DNA of 64,000 nt from CAWUIH01 sp963922495. GTDB lineage: Bacteria > Pseudomonadota > Gammaproteobacteria > Coxiellales > Coxiellaceae. Every line of letters starts with the position of its first letter. Positions within the stretch are counted from its first letter, which is position 1. Location: assembly GCA_963922495.1 (NCBI GenBank), contig CAWUIH010000002.1, forward strand, positions 1-64,000, written 5' to 3'. Under the pieces are notes generated by a model. It searched no databases. It was given only the letters and a program-made list of their open reading frames with translations, and was not told the DNA's origin. Both the position numbers and the translations under genes were made by a program. Positions 16,988-27,499 of this stretch are shown here, in pieces.

Positions 16988-19900
16988 ATGTTGACACAAC
17001 CCGTTTCTGCCTCGCAAAAAAATTTTTGGCTAGAGTGGATAATCAATAAAGACAGTTGCCAATATAATGCATTGCTCGGATTTTGGCTAACCGGATCACT
17101 TCAGATTACTCGATTGCAACGTGCCTTATCCATCTACTGTAATGAATGGCACCATGGTGCTAAAAGTTTCTTTGTCGAGGAAAATGGCCAAATATTTCAG
17201 CGCTTTTTACCATCCATCGATCCAAACTTACAAATAGAGAAGTTAAGTGATCAACACCAATTAGAACAATCAGTTTTTGATTTTTCCACTCAACCATTTG
17301 ACATTACCTCACCTCCATTGTCACGCTTTCTTCTGCTGCAGGTAACTACACGACAGTATTTACTCATCGCTAATTTTCATCACATCATCTTCGATGCAAG
17401 AACGGCTCACTCATTTATTGATACTATTTCATCGCTCTATGACTCTAAAAAAAACCTATCGACTAGACCGATCAAATCTATTGCCGCTAAAACTACCACT
17501 GCTGCGGACTCAGACTACTGGATGCAAAAATTATTATCTGCTGATTTATACCTAGACTTACCAATAAAGCAACAAGCGCAAAAAACATCAGACATTATTC
17601 GATCTGTTTATACGACCTTGGGTAAAGAGTTATTAATTAAAACTAAGCGAATTGCTAAGCAACAGCGTACGACCCCATTTTTAATGATGACCTCATTATT
17701 CGCTGCTTTCTTGTATCGTCAAATCAAACAGTCGAAATTTCTAATTAGTTACGTTGTTGATACGCGTTCAAAAGACCAAAAAAATTATCTTGGTTGTATG
17801 GTTAACTCTTTACCACTAGAATTTGATTTCTCACAACCCGCTAGTTTTGCGGCACTCATTGCTAAGACAACTCAACAGCGTAAAGATGATCGTTTGCATC
17901 AACATTTAGCAATGGCCGATGTTGTAAGTGATTTACGTAAATTGCGACACTTGGACCCAAATAATTTTTTAAATGTGAGTATTTTTGAAACTTATTTAGA
18001 TAATCGTGGGCTATCTTTACCTGAGGTTGAATCTCATGCTTATCAATTTAGTCGTCGCGGTGGTGACGTTGAATTAGGCGTAGGGTTATCCATCATGGAT
18101 GAATTACCGATTCGTATTGATTACAATGAGTCGTTATTTTCGGCGTCGGTAATTCATGTATTCGTCGCTCATTTTAAACAATTTTATCAAGCTGCTTGTG
18201 AGTCAATAACACAAGAGGTGCAGACACTCAGCTATTTGCCCGCATCTATGGATGCGTCCCCTTTTGTGCGTTGGCAGCCGCAACCTGTGAAACCTATTTC
18301 TTTGATGGATGCCTTCCATGCATCGGTTAAACGCTTTCCGCATAAAATTGCTTTAATTGATGGAGATAAATCTTACACCTACCAGGCATTGTTGCAAGAG
18401 GTAAAGTTAACCACGTTACAACTTAAAGAGGTTTGGCCGCATAACCAAAAGCAACCACGTGTTGCTTTAATGGCACAGCGCAAAGCGACAGATATTATTA
18501 GTCTGTTAGCTATTTTCGAGCTAGGTGCTACGTGTGTACCAATCGATGTAAAAATACCGGCTGAGCGTGTTAAAAATATTCTGTCGGATGCGAATATATC
18601 TATCGTGTTATCTGAAAATAAAGTAAAAGTACGTCGCACCACCGCAACGGCTAAAGAAGTCAATGATGATATTGCCTATTGGATATATACTTCAGGCTCA
18701 ACGGGAGAACCGAAGTCGGTTGGTATTCGCCGATACTCACTAGAATGTTATCTCTATAGTGCCATTGAACGTTATAAACTGAAAGCCAGTGATCGTATAC
18801 TTCAATTCACCTCATTATCCTTTGATCCCGCTTTCTTAGAGATATGCGGTGCTTTGTGTTGTGGGGCGAGCCTGGTTATGCTCGACGAATCAGTATTATC
18901 CAGTGCAGCTGCATTCTTTGCATTTTGCCAATCTAATCAAGTCAGCTTCATTAACTGTTCTACCGCATACTGGCAGTTTCTGGCAACTCAAACGACACCA
19001 TCTATTGCCCAAAATGTTCAATATCTACGAACGATAGTATTTGGTGGTGAAAAAGCGAGTCTTACTGCGTTGGCGCAATGGCAAACTTTATTCGGGCAGG
19101 ATATTCATTTGATTAATGCATATGGTCCTTCAGAAATTACTATAGATGCCTTAGCTTTTGATGTTAACAATACGATAGCTAGCGATATTGTGTTGCACTC
19201 AGTTCCGATTGGTTATCCATTGCCCCACGTGTCAATTAAAGTGGTTGATCAAGCTGGACAAACGGTAACCTGTGGTGAGCCTGGAGAGCTCTGGATCGCT
19301 GGGCCAACTTTGGCTGTAGGTATTCACGACACATGGTATCGTACTGGGGACCAAGTAAAATATCATACAGATGGTTGCATCGAGTTTATTGGACGTTTGG
19401 ATCGACAAATAAAGTTTCGTGGCTATCGAATTGAACTGAGTGATATTGAGGCTTGCTTATGTAAAATTGTAGCTGTAAAAGCCGCGGTAGTGACAGTTGA
19501 TAATAAAGTTACACCCAAGTTGTTGGCCTACCTTGTTACCGATCAAGACAATAGTTCGAGTCAATGGCGTGAGATTCTAGCAAAATATTTACCTGCTTAT
19601 ATGATCCCAGATCGATTTATTCGTATTACAGCCATTCCTTTGACTTTGCAAGGCAAAGTAGATTTTACGCAATTACCAGCATTATCCAGTCAAGAAGAGC
19701 AATCAAATATATTAATTGATAATCCTATTTTTAGACAATTGATGGTATTGTGGCAAGAATTATTTTCAGTCGAAACGATTGAGCCTCATTACAGCTTGTT
19801 CCAATTTGGTGGTGGATCACTTAGTGCTATTTCGCTAGCGAATCGAATCCAAAAACAGTTTCGCGTTGTATGCGATGTTAATGCCGTTTTTCGTAACGAT

Positions 19901-22900
19901 ACACTAATTCTTCAAACAGCTTACATTACCGAATGCTTTAAACAACCGGCTAAGTTAATTTCTTATAGAGAACATTCAAATAGTCACCCTATTGTTCGTG
20001 CTCCACTATCTCCAATCCAGGAACGATTTTGGGCGATGCAACAATTTAATCCAGGTTTGTTGTCAGCATACAATGTTCCATATTGTTGTTCGATCGTTGG
20101 TGAGTTAATATTAAAAGATCTGTCAGCTGCAATTAATGAAGTGTTTGCTGCCTACCACTTAACACATGTGCGAGTCCGACAAGATGGTGATGATCTCTAT
20201 CAAGAAGTAATTGATTTTACTCCCATATATCTGAGTAAACACATAGTTTCAATTGACCAGGTCAACGATCTGCTTGTAAGAGAATTTGATCGTAAATTCG
20301 ATTTAACAAAAGGAATCTTATATCATGTGGATTGTTTACAGGTCGATATTAATCAGCATTTCTTGATTATTAATTGTCATCATTTCATCTGCGATGGTTG
20401 GTCATTAGATAAATTAATTTATGAAATTCTTCAACTTTACTATAGCAAGCAACAGCAGAAAAATAGTCGGTTTGTATTAGCACAACCTTACCAATACTTA
20501 GATTACTGCGCATCACAAGCAGCCGATAGTATGCCACAAGAACAAGTCCGATCTTTTTGGGAAAGGTATTTAGATAAGATTCAACCGACTCAGTTGGCGT
20601 TGACTTGCATGGGCACTAAAGAGACTCATGAAGCGACGGTACATTCTTTTGCTATCGATATGCCTTTATTTCAATCTATAAAATCATTAGCTAATTCGGT
20701 TGCTAAAACAGATTTTGTAATTTTTTTAGGCGCCTTTTTTATTCTATTATCTCGTTACAGTCAACAAACCAACAACGTGGTGGGTATCCCCATTCAGTGT
20801 CGAGATCGTGATCAACTCAGCAATGTGGTTGGACCATTAGTTAATATCTTACCAATGAAAAGTTGCCTGGTGAACACGCAAAGTTTTATTGACTATTTGC
20901 ACTGTTTAAGTAATCAAATTAATGAGTTAATGATTTATAAAGACACTCCATTTCAGGAAATTGTTCGTTACTGGTCACGTCAGAGCGAAACATCAACACA
21001 TCCGATTTTCACTATTTGTTTTAATTATGAGCAACGCCAACGTGTTTTATTTGACAAAAATGATTTAAAAGTTACGGTAGCAGCAACTCCAATCAGTAAA
21101 ACTAAATATGACTTGCAGTGTTACCTTGAAGTTTATGAAGATCAAGTCACATGTCGATGGGTAGTTTGTCACGGATACTGTAATACGGATTTTCTCGTAG
21201 TCATGCAGCAGCATTATGTGCATTTGCTAAAACAGATCATCGATTGCCCTCAACTGCCAATTTGTCGTTACAAGCTATGGGACGCTTTAACGCAACGAAT
21301 TTTACGGCATGATCAGTTGCCTATGAAGATAGAGTCGTATTTACGAGTTGACCAATTGGTAGAACGAGCTGCACAAAGGTACCCGCATGCTATTGCAATT
21401 GAAACAAATAAGCAAAAATTACTTTACTGCGATTTAATTCAGTTGATTGATCAGTGTTCTGAAAAGCTAAAAAAAGAGGGTATTTCTACTGGTGATGCAG
21501 TCGCGTTGTATGCTAGTGCATCTCCCGAATTAATTATTAATACGCTATCACTGTTTCGTCTTGGAGCAGTAGTATTACTCTTGGACCCTGATTATGATCA
21601 ACAGCACCTATTAAAAATGATTCGGGTCAGTGGGATACGGCGCGTTATCGCCTTAAATACACCACTACCACCAGAAATGGTGGTGGATGATAAATCATCA
21701 GCCAGCAATAAACTCAACGGGGCAGCATATATCTTTTTTACCTCCGGTACTACAGGAGAACCCAAACAAATCAAAGGGACTCATCAAGGACTCAGTCATT
21801 TCTTACAATGGCAGCAGCGCGAATTTGCAATCAATTACCTTGATGTCGGGGTATTACTAACCAGCGTATCATTTGACGTGGTATTACGCGATATGTTGCT
21901 ACCATTAATTGTTGGAGCAAGGCTTACGATTCCGAATAATATAAATCGATATGATGGAATAGGGTTATTGCAATGGATGGTTGACAAATCAGTCACGTTT
22001 ATACACATGGTTCCCAGTCGTTTTGAGTCATGGCTATTAGCGTTAGAACAGCCGTTACGATTACCAATGTTACGAGCTATTTTTTTTGCAGGTGAGCAAC
22101 TTACTGTACAGCATCTTAGGCTTGTTAAGAGCAAGCTAGTTCTGAAATCACCGATAATCGTTAACTTGTATGGCCCTACAGAGACAACACTAGCAAAATT
22201 ATTTTATCGTGTTACGGATACTTATCCAATGGATATTATTCCCGTAGGCCAACCGATGCCTGGTGCACAGTGTACTATTTATAATGAACAAACAATGTGT
22301 GGCATAGGTGAACCAGGTATGGTGTTAATCCGCACCCCTTATCGTGCTGTTCCAGAGGAACGCTACCAAACGGGTGACATTGGTGTGCGTCTACCGGATG
22401 GCAATGTACTACTGTTGGGGCGCGCAGATCAACAAGTTAAGATATCAGGCGTACGAGTCCACCTGGGCAGGTTGGCGTACCGGATTAAACAACATCCTGA
22501 TATCCTCGATGCTGTGGTGCGAATAAGTTCCAATCGACCCGTTGTCTATTATCTGCCACAAGGAAATAGAACGCCAAAACGTGACGAATTAATAAAATTT
22601 CTGCAACCTTATTTTACACAAACAGTGATTCCAAGTTATTGGATACACTTGTCAACTTGGCCGTTAACGGTACGTGGTAAGCTTGATTATTCTAAGCTTC
22701 CCAAACCAAGTGAGGTTTGTTTACCAACAAATCAGACATCAACTTTAACTCGAACTGAGAAATCGATCTTAGCGATTTGGTACGAGGTGTTAGATACTAA
22801 AGCTATTCATCCAGAGGATGATTTCTTTTCAGTTGGCGGGCATTCATTATCATTGACACGTGTAATGGCTCGTATCAATAAAGAATTTCAAATCACTATA

Positions 22901-25900
22901 TCCGCCGCTGAGTTGTTTAAACATCGTAGTCTGCAGGCGATGGCTCAACTTGTTATCAAGACACGTGATGATAAGGGTTCAGTTGCCGCAGTTACCTTCT
23001 GTCGAGCGGCTGATCAGCAGAAATTCCTGCTATCTTCTCAGCAACAACGATTATGGTATCTTTGTCAACTAAACCGTGAGTCTACGGAGTATCATATTGC
23101 TTCAGCCTTTCTGGTCAAAGGAATATTTGATGTTAAAAAGTTTAAACGGTCTCTAATCCTACTAGCCTCACGTCATACATTATTACGTAGTGTGGTTACT
23201 GCTGTTGATGACCAGTTATTTTTTCATGTTCATAACCCAAAAGGGCTGAGTACTGAATTGCCACTGACAGTTTCAACGTTCAGCGGGGAGGACATTAATA
23301 CAGAACTGCGTCGGTTAGTTCACTCTCCATTTGTACTACAAGGTCAATTGTTGTGGCGATGTCATATAATTAAATCAAGTAATAATTTTATTTTTCTAAT
23401 GAATTGTCATCATCTTATCGCTGATGCTTGGTCAATACGTATATTTATGCAGGATTTATGCACACGAAATCTTTCATCATCATTTATAGCGAGTTATGCA
23501 GATTACGTCACTTGGTCCATGCGCTACTTACAATCTAAACAGCAACAGACACGAGAAGCTTATTGGAAAAAGAAATTAATTAATTTTTCTGAGTTGAATT
23601 TACCAATCGACTACCCACGACCTGACCAGTCTCGTGGCAAAGGGCGGCAACTTTATTTTGAATGGAGTAAAACGCAAACAAAAAAACTGCGAGACTTTGC
23701 GTATACTCATCGAATTACTGAGAGCACTGTATTATTGAGTGTCTATGCCATTATGTTAAGTCTATTTTCAGATCAAGATGACTTATTGATTGGTATGCCA
23801 TTCGCCAATCGGCCACTACCTGAGTTCGAGAAAACTTTTGGGCTGTTCGCTCAAACCTTGCCAATACGCTTAATATTACAGCGCGAACTTCCAGTAATAG
23901 ATATCTTAAATAATTGTCATAAATTAATGACAACGTTACAAGATCACCAAAATATTCAGCTAGAAAAGGTTATCAATGAATTAAACGTCAAACGTACTCA
24001 TTCGCGACTGCCGCTATATCAAGTAATGTTTAGTTTGCAAAACGTGTCTGATAATAATTCATTTTCCGCAGAAAATTTAGAATTTTGCGATTACTACTTT
24101 GATCCAGAAACGGCTAAGTGTGATTGTTACCTTGCTACATGGTTTGATCAGGATCGGTTACGCGGTTACTTTGAGTACAATACCGATGTATTGATGAAGG
24201 AAACCATCGATTATTGGTGTGAGTTTTATCAAAAGCTTTTGTTACGCATTATGCAGTCCCCTTCATTGCCAATGCAACATTGGATGTTTACAAAGGAAGC
24301 GTCAACGACTATTTGCACTCAGAAGTCACAATATGCTTTGATTGAATATTTTGATGCGTGTGCTGCTGCTCATGCTGATAATATCGCTATTGAAACCTCC
24401 AACAATACCATTAGCTATAAGGTATTGAAGCAACGTTCTATGGTGCTAGCAAGCTACCTAATCGATAGGTATTCAGCTGAAATAGCGCAATCTACTTGTA
24501 TTGGTGTTCATTTAATGCCAGGGATTGATTTCGTTGTGACTATTCTTGCGATATTGCGTTGTAGCAAAGCATATTTACCCTTATCCAGGCACGACCCTAC
24601 TGATCGTTTGCAATATATTATAAGCGATAACAATTGTTCGTTAATCATCAGTCACAACTCGGTAGAATCCTTAAACCAATTTGTAGTAGTGGTAGCGTTG
24701 GCAGAATCCGATGGTGAAATTAACGACTATCAGCAAGTAATTGAGATGCCTCCGTATAGAGTGGATCATCCTGCCTATTGCATGTATACCTCCGGTTCAA
24801 CCGGTTGCCCTAAGGGAGTAGTAGTCTCACAGCAGGCAGTAATTGACCTATTATATCGACCAGAATGGCTGATCATTAAGCAACAAGATGGCATTGGATT
24901 CTGTTCTGATGTAGCTTTTGATGCCTCAACCTTTGAGATTTGGGGTACACTACTTAATGGGGCACGTTTAATTCTCTTCCCTTTAGAACAAGGTTTGATT
25001 AATGGTATTACGATTTTATGGATGACTGCACGGTTATTCGAGTTTTACACTTTACGTGGTGCTTACAATTTTTCACAGCTACACTACTTAATTGTGGGCG
25101 GCGATATTATTAATCCGCTAGCAGTTCAGCGCTGTTTCGCTAATCCTACAAAACGGCCACAGTATTTGCTTAATGGTTATGGGCCTACGGAAGGTACTGT
25201 GTTTACTACAATTCACACTGTTACTTCACAGGATCAATATCGTATTTCTATTCCAATTGGCCACGCAGTTGCTGGGCGCCAAGTGGATGTTTGTGACAAA
25301 CGAGGTAATGTGTTGTTGCCGTATGTACCGGGAGAATTATGGATAGGTGGAGCTGGTTTAGCTAATGGTTATTGGCAACAAGATGATTTAAATTCAAAGT
25401 ATTTCGTTATGAAGGAAAATAAGCGCTATTATCGAAGTGGTGATCTCGCTTATAAAGACAGCCAAGGGAATCTAATCTTCCTTGGACGTTTGGATAGACA
25501 AGTTAAAATACGTGGCTTTCGTGTTGAACTCGAGAGTATACAAAATCACCTGCTACAAATTTCTGGTGTAGTGGAGGCTTATGTCTGTAAACGTGTTTAC
25601 GGTAACCGTAATCATTTACTAGGCTACTATGTGGCTCAATCCGAATTGAGTGAAAGAATTCTAAAGGACGAGTTGAGAAAGCGGCTACCTGATTATATGG
25701 TTCCCACCCGTCTAATAGCCGTAACACAATGGCCGCTAACATGTAACCATAAAATTGATATAGATAAGTTACCGCTGCCTGTAGGTCATACGCCAAAATT
25801 AGTATCAGAGTTGCTCACGAGTACTGAGCAACAACTCTTTACCATCTGGTCTAATGTGCTCGCCAACAAACCGAGTAGTGTTGATGATAATTTTTTTGAA

Positions 25901-27484
25901 TTAGGCGGTGATTCGATTATTAGTATACAAATGTATCAACAAGCACAGCGTCAACAACTTCATTTTACATTCAAAGATTTCTTGCAAACGCCAACGATTC
26001 GCCACTTAGCGCAAGTGTGCACTAAATCTGGTCCACAGCCTGATAATAGAGCAGCAACATTACCAATGGAGACCAGTGCTAATAGCCCAATACAGCAGTG
26101 GTTCTTTGATCAAGCTTTACCTCAAGTAGGTCATTTCAATCAATCTATATTGCTTAAAGTTGAATTTAATAATATTAACGCAACGCTCCTAGAGAGGGCT
26201 TGGCTTCACGTATTAAAACAACAGCCAGTTTTCCGCACTCGGTTCTATCGTGATGTAACAACAGGCCATTGGCGTAAGGACTTTGTAGATGATAAACAAT
26301 TCGCCACATCGTGCCATTTCATTCATAGTGACTGGAGAGGAGAGAATGATCAAAGATTTACGCGCTGGCAAGCTAATTTTGACCTTACAAATGGTCCAAT
26401 TATGACCATAGGACTGTTAAAAAACAAACAGCAACTGTGCCACTTACTAATCGTAATTCATCATCTCTATATTGATGCAGTATCATGGCGGGTACTGTTG
26501 TATCAGTTGGAACAAACCTATCTGGCTATGCACGAGCAACGTGCACTACCCCAGTTGAATAGCGCAATAAATTGCCAGCAGTGGATAGCACAGTTACGAG
26601 CTATGGAACAACAGGGTAAGTTCACTCAGGATGAAACGTATTGGTTATCAATTTGTCGAATGCCCAATCGATTTTGTCAGATTGATTCTCAAATGAGACC
26701 ATGGAGAATCGTAAAAAAAATAGAATTCGATTTGGTTTTGAGCAAGGCAGCATTAACAATCACTCAGCGTTCTAAAGTTACCGTGCGTGAGTTACTATTA
26801 TGCGCATTGTTACAAACATTGTGTCAGTCAGAAGAAGTCTCATACTTAAAAGTCAACTTAGAGCATCATGGTCGTGAAAACGATTTGCTGGGTGTACAAG
26901 TGGATTCAACAATAGGTTGGTTAACCTCGTTATTTCCAGTGTTATTGACGTTACCCAAAGAAAATCACGATCCCCGTCAAGTATTACTGGCGGTGCGAGA
27001 GGTTGTTAACCAGATTCCTAACCGAGGTATTTCCTATGGTGCATTATGTTGCTTCGGGGATGATGCAGTCAGTAAAACTTTAAAGCAAGGGTTGTCTGAT
27101 ATTGTAGTTAACTATCTGGGTGATATTACAGTACAGAACCAGGCAGCATCAATTTTTAATGTGGTTTCAACGTCAGTGGGACAACGCACAGGCACTAACA
27201 ATCCTCCACTTTTTGCTTTGGAAATCAACGCTTGGATGGAACAAAAAAAAATTCACGTCCATTGTACTTTTGATGGAAAAAAAGTCGACCCAAAAATGAT
27301 TGTTACTATAACCCAACAATTTTCCGATCACTTCCAACAATTGTGTCGCCTGTTAGTTGACTATCGAGGTGGTTGGCAAACACCATCGGATTTCAGTCAG
27401 GTAGTATTATCTCAAGATGAAGTTGATTCGTTAACACAAGCGTCCAAATTATCCATGCAAGATTGTATAATTGAGGAGTTTTAG
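16988..27484 (+). CDS. NRPS1: C-A-T-C-A-T-C-A-T-E, three modules
   Basis: This 3498-residue peptide synthetase contains C1 (HHIIFDA at 131), A1 (YTSGSTG at 567), T1 (Ser944), C2 (HHFICDG at 1131), A2 (FTSGTTG at 1584), T2 (Ser1953), C3 (HHLIADA at 2141), A3 (YTSGSTG at 2600), T3 (GGDS, Ser2976) and a terminal epimerase E1 (HHLYIDAVSW at 3158, EHHGRE, NYLG). Pocket codes read by eye are A1 DPLNVGAID, A2 DVRHFALLA and A3 DAFWIGGVF. The last is one residue from the classical Val code DAFWIGGTF, so D-Val is predicted. A1 and A2 are not predicted. C1 opens the protein without a docking domain, so NRPS1 may be the starter and C1 may acylate residue 1. A3 has a 10-residue internal deletion. Confidence 0.93.
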   Translation: MLTQPVSASQKNFWLEWIINKDSCQYNALLGFWLTGSLQITRLQRALSIYCNEWHHGAKSFFVEENGQIFQRFLPSIDPNLQIEKLSDQHQLEQSVFDFSTQPFDITSPPLSRFLLLQVTTRQYLLIANFHHIIFDARTAHSFIDTISSLYDSKKNLSTRPIKSIAAKTTTAADSDYWMQKLLSADLYLDLPIKQQAQKTSDIIRSVYTTLGKELLIKTKRIAKQQRTTPFLMMTSLFAAFLYRQIKQSKFLISYVVDTRSKDQKNYLGCMVNSLPLEFDFSQPASFAALIAKTTQQRKDDRLHQHLAMADVVSDLRKLRHLDPNNFLNVSIFETYLDNRGLSLPEVESHAYQFSRRGGDVELGVGLSIMDELPIRIDYNESLFSASVIHVFVAHFKQFYQAACESITQEVQTLSYLPASMDASPFVRWQPQPVKPISLMDAFHASVKRFPHKIALIDGDKSYTYQALLQEVKLTTLQLKEVWPHNQKQPRVALMAQRKATDIISLLAIFELGATCVPIDVKIPAERVKNILSDANISIVLSENKVKVRRTTATAKEVNDDIAYWIYTSGSTGEPKSVGIRRYSLECYLYSAIERYKLKASDRILQFTSLSFDPAFLEICGALCCGASLVMLDESVLSSAAAFFAFCQSNQVSFINCSTAYWQFLATQTTPSIAQNVQYLRTIVFGGEKASLTALAQWQTLFGQDIHLINAYGPSEITIDALAFDVNNTIASDIVLHSVPIGYPLPHVSIKVVDQAGQTVTCGEPGELWIAGPTLAVGIHDTWYRTGDQVKYHTDGCIEFIGRLDRQIKFRGYRIELSDIEACLCKIVAVKAAVVTVDNKVTPKLLAYLVTDQDNSSSQWREILAKYLPAYMIPDRFIRITAIPLTLQGKVDFTQLPALSSQEEQSNILIDNPIFRQLMVLWQELFSVETIEPHYSLFQFGGGSLSAISLANRIQKQFRVVCDVNAVFRNDTLILQTAYITECFKQPAKLISYREHSNSHPIVRAPLSPIQERFWAMQQFNPGLLSAYNVPYCCSIVGELILKDLSAAINEVFAAYHLTHVRVRQDGDDLYQEVIDFTPIYLSKHIVSIDQVNDLLVREFDRKFDLTKGILYHVDCLQVDINQHFLIINCHHFICDGWSLDKLIYEILQLYYSKQQQKNSRFVLAQPYQYLDYCASQAADSMPQEQVRSFWERYLDKIQPTQLALTCMGTKETHEATVHSFAIDMPLFQSIKSLANSVAKTDFVIFLGAFFILLSRYSQQTNNVVGIPIQCRDRDQLSNVVGPLVNILPMKSCLVNTQSFIDYLHCLSNQINELMIYKDTPFQEIVRYWSRQSETSTHPIFTICFNYEQRQRVLFDKNDLKVTVAATPISKTKYDLQCYLEVYEDQVTCRWVVCHGYCNTDFLVVMQQHYVHLLKQIIDCPQLPICRYKLWDALTQRILRHDQLPMKIESYLRVDQLVERAAQRYPHAIAIETNKQKLLYCDLIQLIDQCSEKLKKEGISTGDAVALYASASPELIINTLSLFRLGAVVLLLDPDYDQQHLLKMIRVSGIRRVIALNTPLPPEMVVDDKSSASNKLNGAAYIFFTSGTTGEPKQIKGTHQGLSHFLQWQQREFAINYLDVGVLLTSVSFDVVLRDMLLPLIVGARLTIPNNINRYDGIGLLQWMVDKSVTFIHMVPSRFESWLLALEQPLRLPMLRAIFFAGEQLTVQHLRLVKSKLVLKSPIIVNLYGPTETTLAKLFYRVTDTYPMDIIPVGQPMPGAQCTIYNEQTMCGIGEPGMVLIRTPYRAVPEERYQTGDIGVRLPDGNVLLLGRADQQVKISGVRVHLGRLAYRIKQHPDILDAVVRISSNRPVVYYLPQGNRTPKRDELIKFLQPYFTQTVIPSYWIHLSTWPLTVRGKLDYSKLPKPSEVCLPTNQTSTLTRTEKSILAIWYEVLDTKAIHPEDDFFSVGGHSLSLTRVMARINKEFQITISAAELFKHRSLQAMAQLVIKTRDDKGSVAAVTFCRAADQQKFLLSSQQQRLWYLCQLNRESTEYHIASAFLVKGIFDVKKFKRSLILLASRHTLLRSVVTAVDDQLFFHVHNPKGLSTELPLTVSTFSGEDINTELRRLVHSPFVLQGQLLWRCHIIKSSNNFIFLMNCHHLIADAWSIRIFMQDLCTRNLSSSFIASYADYVTWSMRYLQSKQQQTREAYWKKKLINFSELNLPIDYPRPDQSRGKGRQLYFEWSKTQTKKLRDFAYTHRITESTVLLSVYAIMLSLFSDQDDLLIGMPFANRPLPEFEKTFGLFAQTLPIRLILQRELPVIDILNNCHKLMTTLQDHQNIQLEKVINELNVKRTHSRLPLYQVMFSLQNVSDNNSFSAENLEFCDYYFDPETAKCDCYLATWFDQDRLRGYFEYNTDVLMKETIDYWCEFYQKLLLRIMQSPSLPMQHWMFTKEASTTICTQKSQYALIEYFDACAAAHADNIAIETSNNTISYKVLKQRSMVLASYLIDRYSAEIAQSTCIGVHLMPGIDFVVTILAILRCSKAYLPLSRHDPTDRLQYIISDNNCSLIISHNSVESLNQFVVVVALAESDGEINDYQQVIEMPPYRVDHPAYCMYTSGSTGCPKGVVVSQQAVIDLLYRPEWLIIKQQDGIGFCSDVAFDASTFEIWGTLLNGARLILFPLEQGLINGITILWMTARLFEFYTLRGAYNFSQLHYLIVGGDIINPLAVQRCFANPTKRPQYLLNGYGPTEGTVFTTIHTVTSQDQYRISIPIGHAVAGRQVDVCDKRGNVLLPYVPGELWIGGAGLANGYWQQDDLNSKYFVMKENKRYYRSGDLAYKDSQGNLIFLGRLDRQVKIRGFRVELESIQNHLLQISGVVEAYVCKRVYGNRNHLLGYYVAQSELSERILKDELRKRLPDYMVPTRLIAVTQWPLTCNHKIDIDKLPLPVGHTPKLVSELLTSTEQQLFTIWSNVLANKPSSVDDNFFELGGDSIISIQMYQQAQRQQLHFTFKDFLQTPTIRHLAQVCTKSGPQPDNRAATLPMETSANSPIQQWFFDQALPQVGHFNQSILLKVEFNNINATLLERAWLHVLKQQPVFRTRFYRDVTTGHWRKDFVDDKQFATSCHFIHSDWRGENDQRFTRWQANFDLTNGPIMTIGLLKNKQQLCHLLIVIHHLYIDAVSWRVLLYQLEQTYLAMHEQRALPQLNSAINCQQWIAQLRAMEQQGKFTQDETYWLSICRMPNRFCQIDSQMRPWRIVKKIEFDLVLSKAALTITQRSKVTVRELLLCALLQTLCQSEEVSYLKVNLEHHGRENDLLGVQVDSTIGWLTSLFPVLLTLPKENHDPRQVLLAVREVVNQIPNRGISYGALCCFGDDAVSKTLKQGLSDIVVNYLGDITVQNQAASIFNVVSTSVGQRTGTNNPPLFALEINAWMEQKKIHVHCTFDGKKVDPKMIVTITQQFSDHFQQLCRLLVDYRGGWQTPSDFSQVVLSQDEVDSLTQASKLSMQDCIIEEF

Positions 27485-27499
27485 GATGAGAAGGAACAT

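Noticed and set aside
16988..18300. Confident fatty-acid starter C domain on NRPS1
   Set aside because: Position at the start of the first protein and lack of a docking domain suggest it, but no decisive starter-type motif was identified, and no acyl-ligase gene is visible in the window.
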